NCBI GenBank assembly: GCA_035486355.1
Contig: DATHNE010000074.1
Location: 1-24,041 of the forward strand
Reading direction: 5' to 3'
DNA: 24,041 bases
Source of the DNA: Palsa-883 sp035486355
GTDB taxonomy: Bacteria; Pseudomonadota; Alphaproteobacteria; Acetobacterales; Acetobacteraceae
Each line of letters starts with the position of its first letter. Position 1 is the stretch's first letter. Below, in pieces: positions 1 through 7,474 of this stretch. The position numbers and the translations under genes were made by a program. A model generated the notes under the pieces. That model saw only the letters and a program-made list of their open reading frames with translations, ran no database searches and was not told the DNA's origin.

Positions 1-1490
1 GCGAAGTACTTGACCATGTCGTTGCGTTCGAATTCGCCGTGCACCAGGACGTCGAGGCCGACCTCCTCCTGCCAGCGCACGGCGTCCTCGATCCAGCCGG
101 CGATCGCCTGGTCGTAGGCCGTTACGGTGATTGCGCCGCGCGCGCGCGCGGCCCGCGCGCGACGGACTTCGGCTGTCTGCGGGAAGGAGCCGATGGTGGT
201 GGTGGGGAAGGCGGGTAGCGAAAGGCGCGCGCGCTGCTGGTTCCGGCGCGCTGGAAAGGGGCTGGCGCGACGTTCCATCCCCGGTGTGATCGCGGCCAGG
301 CGTGTGGCAACCTCGGCACGGTGGACCTGCGCGTCTGCCCGACGTGCATCGCGGGCCCGGTCGCTGCGGGCGAGCGCGGCGGCGACGGCCTCATCGCCTT
401 CATCGAGGCCACGCGCGAGCAACGCCACCTCGTTCAGCTTCTGCGCGGCGAAGGCCAGCCATTGCGCGATGCGCGGGTCCAGCGCGGCTTCCTGCGACAG
501 GTCGATCGGGACGTGCAGCAGGCTGCAGGATGGCGCGAGCATGAGCTGACGTGTGCCACGGCGGTCTGCGACGCGGCGCAGCAACGCCAGGGTGGCACGC
601 AGATCGTTGCGCCACACGTTGCGGCCATCGATGACCCCGAGCGACAGGTATTGCTCGGGGCGAGCGGCGTCCAGCACCGCATCCAACTGCGCGGCGCCAC
701 GCACGAGATCGAGATGCAGGCCGGTGACCGGCAGGCGCAGCGCCGTGGCGAGATTATCGCCGAGAGAGCCGAAATAACTCGCCAGCAGAATGTCCGGCGC
801 CGGGCCGCGCGCGAGTGTGGCGTAAGCGCGCTGCAACGCGGCGCGCGCCGTGTCGGGCAGATCGAGCACCAGCACGGGTTCGTCGATCTGCACCCAGGGC
901 ACGCCGGCCCCGGCGAGCTGGCGCAGGATCTCGGCATAGACCGGCAGGAGGTCGTCGAGCAGGGTCAGCGAATCGCTGCCGTCGGTGGTCTTGCTGAGCA
1001 ACAGGAAGGTGATCGGGCCAATCAGGACAGGACGGGTCCGCAACGACAACGCCTGGGCCTCTCGCACATACAGCAACGGCTTGTTCTGGGTCAGGCTGAA
1101 GGCTTGGCCAGGCGATAGCCGTGGCACCAGATAGTGATAGTTGGTGTCGAACCACTTGGTCAGCTCAAGCGCCGGTTGGCTCGTAGTGCCGCGCGCCAGC
1201 GCGAACTGCGTGGCGAGCGAGACAGGGCCACCCGTCCAACCATAGCCGGGCGGGATTGCGCCGAGCATGCAAGCCGTATCCAACATCAGGTCGTACAGCG
1301 CGAAATCGCCGGTGGGTACATGACTGATGCCAAGGCCCACCTGCATCTGCCAGTGCATGGCGCGCAGGCGCGCAGCCTCGGCGTGTAGCGTCGCCTCGTC
1401 TGCGGTGCCGGCCCAGAACTGTTCGAGGACTGTTTTTAACTCGCGGCGGCGGCCGATTCGGGGAAAGCCGAGATTACTGGTGATGGTCAT
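1..1490 (-). CDS. metE: Cobalamin-independent methionine synthase MetE (5' part, runs off the left edge)
   Basis: MetE transfers the methyl group of 5-methyltetrahydropteroyl-polyglutamate to homocysteine, the last step of methionine synthesis, without B12. The minus strand reads open for about 496 codons from the ATG at 1490 and continues out of the window; the family is about 750-770 aa, so the C-terminal third with most zinc ligands is missing here. It opens with the family signature NLGFPRIGRRRELK. Later conserved blocks are KWFDTNYHYLVP, the interdomain start FPTTTIGSFPQT and, close to the window edge, VHGEFERNDMV. A GGAGG lies 6 nt before the start. The start overlaps the stop of a 29-codon ORF (ATGA), and a cobalamin riboswitch lies upstream on the same strand, the expected control for an enzyme dispensable when B12 is available. 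Confidence 0.96.
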   Translation of the reverse strand, partial: MTITSNLGFPRIGRRRELKTVLEQFWAGTADEATLHAEAARLRAMHWQMQVGLGISHVPTGDFALYDLMLDTACMLGAIPPGYGWTGGPVSLATQFALARGTTSQPALELTKWFDTNYHYLVPRLSPGQAFSLTQNKPLLYVREAQALSLRTRPVLIGPITFLLLSKTTDGSDSLTLLDDLLPVYAEILRQLAGAGVPWVQIDEPVLVLDLPDTARAALQRAYATLARGPAPDILLASYFGSLGDNLATALRLPVTGLHLDLVRGAAQLDAVLDAARPEQYLSLGVIDGRNVWRNDLRATLALLRRVADRRGTRQLMLAPSCSLLHVPIDLSQEAALDPRIAQWLAFAAQKLNEVALLARGLDEGDEAVAAALARSDRARDARRADAQVHRAEVATRLAAITPGMERRASPFPARRNQQRARLSLPAFPTTTIGSFPQTAEVRRARAARARGAITVTAYDQAIAGWIEDAVRWQEEVGLDVLVHGEFERNDMVKYF

Positions 1491-1576
1491 GCGCGGCCTC
1501 CGAGGTGCGCGAGGAAAGGCTGAACGCGGGGACGCGCGTCCAGGCCACGGCGCAAGGCGCCGATCGTACGGACCAT
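1487..1576 (-). CDS. Short 29-codon ORF between the riboswitch and metE (possible leader peptide)
   Basis: An ORF of 29 codons, starting MVRTIGALRRG and ending AHLGGRA, begins 53 nt downstream of the cobalamin riboswitch. Its ATG has a strong Shine-Dalgarno (AGGAG, 6 nt spacing), and its stop overlaps the metE start as ATGA. It is rich in Arg, Leu and Ala, with no Met or Cys run that would suggest a classical attenuator. The geometry suggests that the riboswitch controls initiation here and that metE is translationally coupled; that is inference. The frame stays open further upstream into the riboswitch, but the well-placed ribosome binding site argues for this start. It could also be a chance ORF, since metE has its own good GGAGG. 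Confidence 0.45.
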   Translation of the reverse strand: MVRTIGALRRGLDARPRVQPFLAHLGGRA

Positions 1577-1628
1577 GGGTCTCTCCTGCCCCCGGTGCAC
1601 CCCGCCCGGCGACGGTTGAAGCGCGACG

Positions 1629-1872
1629 ACGGCAGGTCTCCTGGCTCGCGGTGAACGGATGCGCGGCGACACGCCGCTCACCCATCAATGTCGGCCCAAC
1701 CTTCCCAAACCCCGATGAGGTTCAGTGGCTCAGCCCACGCTATTGCATGGACTGGATGGGCCGACACCGCACCGCTGACAGTTGCGGGGGCAGCCACCGA
1801 CTTGCCCCCGGACCCTTGGTCCAGCCGGGACGCACGGTGTTCCCTTTTCACCCGCTCGCGCGGGACCGTCGA
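1629..1872 (-). promoter_or_regulatory. Cobalamin (AdoCbl) riboswitch upstream of metE
   Basis: On the minus strand the conserved blocks of the cobalamin aptamer appear in order. GGGAACACCGTG is at 1844-1833, CCCCCGCAACTGT at 1790-1778, the B12 box core GCCACTG at 1729-1723, and the closing block AGCCAGGAGACCTGCC near 1646-1631. The 5' arm GGTCCCGC with its partner GCGGG lies just before the first block. Order, spacing and sequence match the family well; the outer limits are approximate. Known role: binding of adenosylcobalamin lowers expression of the downstream gene, here the B12-independent methionine synthase. No obvious intrinsic terminator with a T-run is visible between aptamer and metE, so control is probably at translation start. 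Confidence 0.93.
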
Positions 1873-1981
1873 CGCGGGGAGTCATGACGCGCGGTTGTGG
1901 CGCTGGCAAGGGGGCGACCCATCGGGTGGACGTCCGGGCAAGCGATCCGATGCGGAATGACCGGAAAGATAACAGACGCGC

Positions 1982-2009
1982 GTTATATGCCTTCTGCAGA
2001 GAACGTCAT
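1982..2009 (-). promoter_or_regulatory. Candidate sigma70-type promoter for the riboswitch-metE transcript
   Basis: On the minus strand ATGACG (2009-2004) and TATAAC (1987-1982) are separated by 16 nt, about 110 nt before the riboswitch. The -10 matches the consensus at five of six positions and the -35 at four. It lies in the most AT-rich part of the divergent metE/transporter gap. Position fits, but this is pattern matching only. Confidence 0.35.
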
Positions 2010-2086
2010 TCTTCTCCTAACTCTCCCACTTGCCAACCGCGCCATTTTCTTCTCTTTCCGCATGCCGAAATCAATGGGAGGTCATG

Positions 2087-3061
2087 GTGTCGTTCAGTCT
2101 GTCTCGCCGTGCGCTGGGTGGTGCTGCGCTCGCGACCCTTGTTGCCGCGCGGCGCGCCCGCGCGGCAACGCCCGCCGAGATCACCATCGACTGGGCGACC
2201 TACAACCCGGTCAGCCTGGTGCTGAAGCAGCAGGGCCTGCTGGAGCAGGAGTTCGCCGCGGACAAGATCGGCATCCGCTGGGTGCAGTCGCTCGGATCGA
2301 ACAAGGCGCTGGAGTTCCTCAACGCCGGCTCGATCGACGTCGGGTCCACCGCCGGCGCTGCCGCGCTGATCGGCAAGATCAACGGCAACCCGATCAAGGC
2401 GGTCTATGTCTACTCGAGGCCGGAATGGACGGCGCTCGTCACCCTGCCGAACAGCCCGATCCACAAGGTTGCCGACCTCAACGGGCAGCGTGTCGCGGTG
2501 ACGCGCGGCACCGACCCGGACATCTTCCTGGTGCGCGCGCTGGCCACGGTCGGGATGACCGAACGCGATGTGAAGCTGGTGTTGCTGCAGCATCCGGACG
2601 GCCGCACCGCGCTGGAGCGCGGCGACGTGGCCGCCTGGGCTGGGTTGGATCCGATGATGGCGGCGGCGGAAATCGAAAGCGGCGCGCGCCTGTTCTATCG
2701 CAATCCGGCCGCCAACACCTGGGGCGTGCTGAACGTGCGCGAGGCCTTCGCGACCGCGAATCCAGAGCTGGTGCGCCGGGTGCTCGCGACCTACGAGCGC
2801 GCGCGGCGCTGGTCGGTGGCAAACCCGGCGGCGCTGAAGGCACTGATGGTTGCGGCGATGAAGCTGCCCGATGCCGTGGTGGCCCGGCAGCTCGAACGCA
2901 ACGATCTGTCCAGCGGGGCGATCGGGGAGACCCAGGCGCGGACCATCATCCAGGCTGGCAAGGCGTTGCAGCAGGCGGGCGTGTTGCCGGCGGATGCCGA
3001 TGTCGTTGCAGTGACCAACACGCTGATCGACCCGTCCTATGCGCGCGCGATCGGCGCATGA
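2087..3061 (+). CDS. ssuA: ABC transporter substrate-binding protein, aliphatic sulfonate/taurine type (SsuA-like)
   Basis: Predicted periplasmic binding protein of a sulfonate/nitrate/taurine-class importer. The N-terminus has a twin-arginine-like signal (SLSRRALGGAALAT, then an AR-rich stretch ending RARA before ATPAEITIDW). The mature part follows the SsuA-like plan: a first strand ITIDWATYNP, then GSIDVGSTAGAAAL, the VADLNGQRVAVTRGT block, and LERGDVAAWAGLDP. About 325 aa is normal for the family. The start is ambiguous. GGGAGG at 2076-2081 is only 2 nt from ATG 2084 but 5 nt from the in-frame GTG 2087, so I chose GTG. The permease and ATPase follow in the same direction. Substrate cannot be read from sequence; sulfonates are the family-based guess. 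Confidence 0.88.
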   Translation: MSFSLSRRALGGAALATLVAARRARAATPAEITIDWATYNPVSLVLKQQGLLEQEFAADKIGIRWVQSLGSNKALEFLNAGSIDVGSTAGAAALIGKINGNPIKAVYVYSRPEWTALVTLPNSPIHKVADLNGQRVAVTRGTDPDIFLVRALATVGMTERDVKLVLLQHPDGRTALERGDVAAWAGLDPMMAAAEIESGARLFYRNPAANTWGVLNVREAFATANPELVRRVLATYERARRWSVANPAALKALMVAAMKLPDAVVARQLERNDLSSGAIGETQARTIIQAGKALQQAGVLPADADVVAVTNTLIDPSYARAIGA

Positions 3062-3122
3062 AGCGACAGCGCGGCCGACGAAGCACGCGAGATGAGCCCG
3101 ACGTGGAGGCCGGGCAGACCCG

Positions 3123-3899
3123 ATGACTTGGCGCTCAGCGCGCGGATGGCTGACCGCGCTGGCGATTCCGATCGCACTGGCGGTGGCGTGGGAGCTGGCG
3201 GTGCGCACGGGTGTGGCGCCGGGCCGGCTGATGCCGCCGCCGTCGCGGCTGTTGCGCAATGCGATCGCGCTTGCCGCGTCGGGAGAACTGCGGACCGACA
3301 TCACCGCCACCATGATGCGCGTCGCGATCGGTTTCGCGACCGGTGCGATTGCCGGCACACTGCTTGGCATGCTGACCGGTGCCAGCGACACCGCGCGGCG
3401 CCTGCTGGATCCATCCGTGCAGGCGCTGCGCGCCGTCCCGTCGATCGCCTGGGTGCCGATCTTCATCCTGTGGTTCGGCATCTTCGAAACCTCGAAGCTG
3501 GCGCTGATCGCGCTCGGCGTGTTCTTTCCGGTCTATCTGGGCGTGCTGTCGGCCATCCAGGGTGTGGACCGTAAGCTGGTGGAAGTCGGCCGCGTGTTCG
3601 GCCTGTCGCGCGCCGGCATCATGTTGCGCATCATCGGACCGGCGGTGCTGCCGGTCTGGATCGCCTCGCTGCGTAGCGGCCTGGGGTTGGGGTTCATGTT
3701 CGTGGTGGCCGCGGAGCTGATGGGTGCGTCCGAGGGGCTTGGCTACCTGCTGCTGGAGGGCCAGCAGATGGGCCAGGCCGATACGATCTTGGTGGCGATG
3801 ATCATCTTCGCGCTCCTCGGCAAGCTGTCAGACGCGGTGCTGGTCGCGGTCACACGGCCGTTGGTACGCTGGCAGGATACGGTGCGGGAACGGTTGTGA
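3123..3899 (+). CDS. ssuC: ABC transporter permease, SsuC/TauC type
   Basis: Inner-membrane permease of the importer begun by the upstream binding protein. The 258 residues show about six hydrophobic segments, starting with LTALAIPIALAVAWELAV. The BPD_transp_1 EAA loop is recognisable around residues 145-165 (VEVGRVFGLSRAGIMLRIIGP), where the ATPase docks. Family-typical PSIAWVPIFILWFGI and AAELMGASEGLGYLL are also present. Length matches SsuC (about 260 aa). The ATPase gene overlaps its end by 4 nt (GTGA), so the two are probably translationally coupled. The gap from the binding-protein gene is about 60 nt. No sulfonate monooxygenase (ssuD/tauD) lies in the window, so whether the imported compound is a sulfonate is unproven. 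Confidence 0.92.
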   Translation: MTWRSARGWLTALAIPIALAVAWELAVRTGVAPGRLMPPPSRLLRNAIALAASGELRTDITATMMRVAIGFATGAIAGTLLGMLTGASDTARRLLDPSVQALRAVPSIAWVPIFILWFGIFETSKLALIALGVFFPVYLGVLSAIQGVDRKLVEVGRVFGLSRAGIMLRIIGPAVLPVWIASLRSGLGLGFMFVVAAELMGASEGLGYLLLEGQQMGQADTILVAMIIFALLGKLSDAVLVAVTRPLVRWQDTVRERL

Positions 3900-4681
3900 C
3901 CAGGCTGTCCATCAACGGGTTGAACAAGACCTACGCCGACGGTACCGAGGCGCTGCGCGACATCCATCTTACGACGCGCAGCGGCGAGATCGTTGCGATC
4001 CTGGGCGGTTCCGGCTGCGGCAAGACCACGCTGCTGCGCCTGACCGCGGGACTGGACCAGCCGAGTGAAGGTATCATCGCGGTGGATGGGCAGCCCATCG
4101 CCGGCGTGCATCCCGCGATCAGCGCGGTGTTCCAGGAACCGCGTCTACTGCCGTGGCTGACGGTGGCGGGCAACATTGCGTTCGGCGGCCGTCGCCTGCC
4201 CAAGCAAGAGCGTCGGCGCCGCGTCGCAGACCTGCTGGCGCGCATCGGTCTGGCGGGCTATGGCGGGCGCTGGCCGAAGGACCTGTCCGGCGGGCAGCAG
4301 CAGCGTGTGGCGATCGCCCGCGCGCTGATCGGCCATCCGGAGATCCTGCTGCTGGACGAACCATTCTCCGCGCTGGACGCGTTCACCCGTGCCAGCCTGC
4401 ACGAGATGCTGCTGGCGCTGTGGCGCGATCTGCGGCCAACGATCTTGCTGGTCACGCACAGCGTGGAAGAAGCGATATCGTTGGCCGACCGCGTCGTGGT
4501 CATGCGGCCGCGCCCCGGACGCGTGCATGAGACACTGACAATCCGCCTGCCACGGCCACGCCAGGCGCTCACACCGGACTATGACACCGCGCGACGCGAG
4601 GTGCTGCGCGCGATCGACCGCTCGCTCGCGCCGGACGGAACCATCGGCGGGCTGGTCGGCGCCATGTCACCCTGGGTGTAG
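3896..4681 (+). CDS. ssuB: ABC transporter ATP-binding protein, SsuB/TauB type
   Basis: Cytoplasmic ATPase that drives the importer. All nucleotide-binding motifs are intact: Walker A GGSGCGKTT at residues 37-45, Q-loop Gln80 (VFQEPRLLPW, typical of the nitrate/sulfonate/taurine class), signature LSGGQQQ at 130-136, Walker B ILLLDEP at 150-156 and the switch His188 in LLVTHSVEEA. The 261-aa length is normal. The GTG start overlaps the permease stop. This is the last gene of the unit; the next gene is convergent. Confidence 0.93.
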   Translation: MTRLSINGLNKTYADGTEALRDIHLTTRSGEIVAILGGSGCGKTTLLRLTAGLDQPSEGIIAVDGQPIAGVHPAISAVFQEPRLLPWLTVAGNIAFGGRRLPKQERRRRVADLLARIGLAGYGGRWPKDLSGGQQQRVAIARALIGHPEILLLDEPFSALDAFTRASLHEMLLALWRDLRPTILLVTHSVEEAISLADRVVVMRPRPGRVHETLTIRLPRPRQALTPDYDTARREVLRAIDRSLAPDGTIGGLVGAMSPWV

Positions 4682-4729
4682 TCCGGGCCCGGGCGTTGCG
4701 CTCTCACCCGGAGCGCAGCGCGGTCCGAC

Positions 4730-4745
4730 CTCCCGCGAGCGGGAG
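4730..4745. terminator. Inverted repeat between convergent genes, possible weak terminator
   Basis: CTCCCGC-GA-GCGGGAG is a perfect 7-bp inverted repeat with a 2-nt centre, between the stop of the transporter ATPase gene and the convergent glycosyltransferase gene. No T-run follows on either strand, so it is not a textbook intrinsic terminator. It could also be part of a dispersed GC-rich intergenic repeat. Confidence 0.3.
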
Positions 4746-4820
4746 AGCTATCAGATGGGTCACCGCCCCGGCATGCGGTGGCGATGCGGTGCTCGACACT
4801 CCTCAGGCTGTCGCAGGTGG

Positions 4821-6635
4821 TCACATGCGCGCAAATCTTTGCGGCGGAGTTAAGGTCCAGGCACCCAGGATTTGCTTATGCGCCTCTAGCACCTGATCAA
4901 CGGGAACTGCCCAGTGAACCGGGAACTCATAGTAGGTGTATCGATCATCCCCCAGCGGAAGCAGATCATGATTGGGGAATTGCAACGGATTATATAGGCC
5001 ATACACAGGAAGGACGATCCTTTTCGCGTTGGATAACCACGCGGCCAACCACACGAAGGTGCTTATGCAAACGACAATGTTTTTTGCCCTGCGAACGGTC
5101 TGGAAGTCAGACAGCGGATCGCTCCCCGGCATGTAAATTGCCTCCGGAATCGCTTGATGGAGCGCGTCGACGTATGGATTACGCTCGAGCTGCCCGACGA
5201 AAACGGGGCGCAACCCGAGCCGCTCTGCCACATCACGGTAGAATGCGACCGGAAGCAATGTGTATCCACCGTGTCGTCCATCGAAAATCTCGCCACCCCG
5301 GATTGGACACACCAGATCGGTGTCAACAAACGTGTCACCCAAGGGAGCGGTTTGGGGCGTCGAGAAGACCTTTTGACAGAGGTCTCTGTCGGGAAAATTC
5401 TCCATGCGCTGACCATATCCGGTCCACTCGACGCGCGTGGTTAGCCCGGCATTCGCGAGATATTCGATGCGGTTCATATCGAGGTGTTGCTCAGCCTCAG
5501 CAGCGAGGATCGCGTCCCCGTCTCGCGCAGGCAGCGATGGATGGTCGACATTCCAGTAAGGCATCGCGAAGTTCGATAAAACCATGCCGGGAATTCGCTG
5601 TTTCAGCTTCAGCCCAGTCATGTATTTCACCATCAGGTTGCCGAAATGACCACCTGGCACATTATGGAAAACCAGAGGTTGTCGAGCCCGATACCCGCTC
5701 GGCTCCGGCGTACTAGGCCGCGGCAACTCACGAGGCGAATCAGCCAACGCGGTAGATACAGCATATGGCCATCCAACAGGCCATGCCTGGGGTGTAGAGG
5801 CCATGCCCGACGAAACCGTCGCTTTCAGCCGGTCATCGCGCACAGTCGACTTCAACGCCATGTGGTCGAACATGGCGAGTTCGTATTGCTCGTCCTCTCT
5901 TGTCGTTGTGGCCTTGCCCTTCCTGACCTTATCGATCCACTCCTGCCTCGACTTCGTGAAGTAATGATTGATGACGATGCCTGCGTGGCATCCGGCGTCG
6001 AGTATCGGAAGATTGGGGCACTCCTGCCGCCGCGTGTTGCACACGGCACCATGTACTTCAAACGTGTGGGGTGTTGCGCCGGGTCGCACCAGCGCCGCGT
6101 TCTTCGCCATAGTTTTGACGTGATAATTTCCCGGTTCGTCCTCGGGCGTTCGCCAAATGTAGCTCTCGATAACGGGGCGTTGGGGACGCTGATCGTGGCT
6201 GGAAGGCCCAAACATCAGCCACTGCAATAGGACCCCTGAAAACCCCTCATAGTCGCGAAGGGTGACGCGAATATTGCGCCCATCGAGGACGTGGATGAAC
6301 TCATCAATGTCGATAAACGCGGTCCATTCGAAGTTGTCACGGAAGTGAACGATGTAATGCTGATAGGCTGTAAGTTGTCCCGGCTCGTCCAACCAGTCGA
6401 TAATTGTGATTTTCTCACCGAACGCTGAATTGCCCACGAGCAACGCGCCGCCGTCATTACTCTTGTTGTCGTATAGAACGAAGTGTTCGAAGCCTAGCTT
6501 CGCATGGTAGGCGATCCACTCCAGAAGATATGGCGCCTCATTGCGGAAAATGGCGCAGATCGCGATTGGCTTCACCGCTGAAGCGACCGTCTCTGCTGAC
6601 TTGGCCAACGCTGCAGCCGTCTCTGCCCGGGTCAC
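4821..6635 (-). CDS. Two-domain glycosyltransferase: GT92/GT2-like N-terminus with GT11-like C-terminus
   Basis: A 604-aa protein with two catalytic-looking halves. Residues about 22-270 carry a GT-A domain of the GT92/Glyco_tranf_2_4 kind: CAIFRNEAPYLLEWIAYH, YDNKSNDGG, and a DxD-type metal site FIDIDEF at 108-113. Residues about 320-590 resemble GT11-like (fucosyltransferase-type) proteins: GGHFGNLMVKY near 328-338 replaces the usual GNQMFQYA opening, and RRAKNIVVCISTFVWLAAWLS at 515-535 matches the NSTFSWWAAWLN block. No signal peptide or membrane segment is seen. Likely role is surface polysaccharide or protein glycosylation; donor and acceptor are unknown. Base composition is clearly more AT-rich than in the flanking genes, suggesting transfer. 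The GTG start overlaps the stop of the preceding ORF (GTGA) and has no obvious ribosome binding site, consistent with coupling. Confidence 0.82.
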   Translation of the reverse strand: MTRAETAAALAKSAETVASAVKPIAICAIFRNEAPYLLEWIAYHAKLGFEHFVLYDNKSNDGGALLVGNSAFGEKITIIDWLDEPGQLTAYQHYIVHFRDNFEWTAFIDIDEFIHVLDGRNIRVTLRDYEGFSGVLLQWLMFGPSSHDQRPQRPVIESYIWRTPEDEPGNYHVKTMAKNAALVRPGATPHTFEVHGAVCNTRRQECPNLPILDAGCHAGIVINHYFTKSRQEWIDKVRKGKATTTREDEQYELAMFDHMALKSTVRDDRLKATVSSGMASTPQAWPVGWPYAVSTALADSPRELPRPSTPEPSGYRARQPLVFHNVPGGHFGNLMVKYMTGLKLKQRIPGMVLSNFAMPYWNVDHPSLPARDGDAILAAEAEQHLDMNRIEYLANAGLTTRVEWTGYGQRMENFPDRDLCQKVFSTPQTAPLGDTFVDTDLVCPIRGGEIFDGRHGGYTLLPVAFYRDVAERLGLRPVFVGQLERNPYVDALHQAIPEAIYMPGSDPLSDFQTVRRAKNIVVCISTFVWLAAWLSNAKRIVLPVYGLYNPLQFPNHDLLPLGDDRYTYYEFPVHWAVPVDQVLEAHKQILGAWTLTPPQRFARM

Positions 6636-7015
6636 TGGCAGATCGCACTTCGGTCGAGCGCAACCCTAATGGTCGTCAGGGCGACCGCAGACTCAATGCA
6701 CACCTCCGGATCGAGCCCGGCATCGCGCAACGCCGAGACGACGGAGAAGGCACCTGCGCTTGGAGCTGGCGGCATTGCCGCCTGAAGCCCATGTTGTGGA
6801 GCGTCCAGCCGCTCCGACCGTCCGGGACGGAGACGGGCACCACGCGCAGCGCAGGCGGAATAGAGCGGCTTGGCGAACCAGCGGGTATTGCCATCCAGCG
6901 TGGGCACAATCGCGATGACCAGGTAGGGCATGGGCGATACGGCCGAAGAAATCGCGTCTCGCTGCCATTCGCGGAGGTGAGTCCACTCAGGGAGATGCGG
7001 GGTATGTGCTGACAT
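6632..7015 (-). CDS. Small protein of unknown function, coupled to the glycosyltransferase
   Basis: A 127-aa ORF (start MSAHTPHLPEWTHLREW, end RVALDRSAICQ) that I do not recognise. Codon use supports it: third positions are mostly G or C in this frame and amino-acid composition is balanced, while other frames look random. It has no clear signal peptide or membrane helix; one hydrophobic patch, MPYLVIAIVPTL, lies near residues 29-40. Its stop overlaps the start of the glycosyltransferase gene by 4 nt (GTGA), so it would be the first gene of a two-gene unit. I chose ATG 7015; a TTG two codons upstream is also possible. No strong Shine-Dalgarno is visible, which lowers confidence. Confidence 0.5.
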   Translation of the reverse strand: MSAHTPHLPEWTHLREWQRDAISSAVSPMPYLVIAIVPTLDGNTRWFAKPLYSACAARGARLRPGRSERLDAPQHGLQAAMPPAPSAGAFSVVSALRDAGLDPEVCIESAVALTTIRVALDRSAICQ

Positions 7016-7102
7016 GCCCAAAAGCTTATCCGTTGTTCGCGGCGAGGAAAACTTAGGAGTCGGATCCTGGAAAGTCGCACAACCTCAACTGCAGCGGTCT
7101 CG

Positions 7103-7136
7103 CCCGTGGTTGGGACAAGTACTTGTCCACCACGGG
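7103..7136. repeat. 34-nt imperfect palindrome
   Basis: Outer arms CCCGTGGT and ACCACGGG flank an inner perfect 14-bp palindrome, GACAAGTACTTGTC. Together they form a stem of about 15 bp with a small bulge on the left arm. It lies about 90 nt upstream of the minus-strand ORF starting at 7015, so it could be an operator or hairpin for that unit or a relic of a mobile element. No T-run follows on either strand, so it is not a typical terminator. Confidence 0.55.
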
Positions 7137-7474
7137 TGAACTGTGCGGGGCGTCTGGGTTTGACATGTTGGACCGATCCGACGCGCCGACTGCGCTATGG
7201 GGTGCTGGGGCAAGCGCATCGGCGGGAGGTGTGTTTGCAGCCCACCCGCAAGAGCGATCGATGTTGGTCGCGTGTAGAGCGCGGCAGACGCCGGCCATAG
7301 GCCAAACTCGCCCCCACCAGCCACTGCCGATTGATCAGGCCCCGTGCCGCCCACATCCAACGTGGCGCGCTTTCGCGCTGCTCCGCTGCTTCTGCATGAC
7401 GCTCGCTCGCCACGCGAGGACCCTATTGATGCGGTTGCGTGCGATTGCCGACGCGACAAGCGCAGGGAACGTAG

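Noticed and set aside
321..1118. A 265-codon open frame on the plus strand opposite metE
   Set aside because: It is the antisense shadow of metE. The GC-rich sequence leaves several frames open, and its translation is Gln/Arg-rich without family motifs.
1897..3126. A 409-codon plus-strand frame overlapping the binding-protein gene
   Set aside because: It is a different frame of the same DNA, while the neighbouring frame has an unmistakable SsuA-like protein with a signal peptide.
2006..3481. A 491-codon minus-strand frame across the transporter genes
   Set aside because: It is antisense to the clear binding-protein and permease genes; its His/Arg/Gln-rich translation shows no domain.
7083..7097. 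Shared string TCAACTGCAGCGG here and near 23824, as a possible repeat pair
   Set aside because: A 13-nt match within a 24-kb GC-rich window is expected by chance and the flanks do not match.
7195..7413. Minus-strand fragment containing GLINRQWLVGASLAYG, possibly a beta-barrel remnant
   Set aside because: Only one short stretch looks protein-like, and it does not join to a second convincing block; too weak to call.
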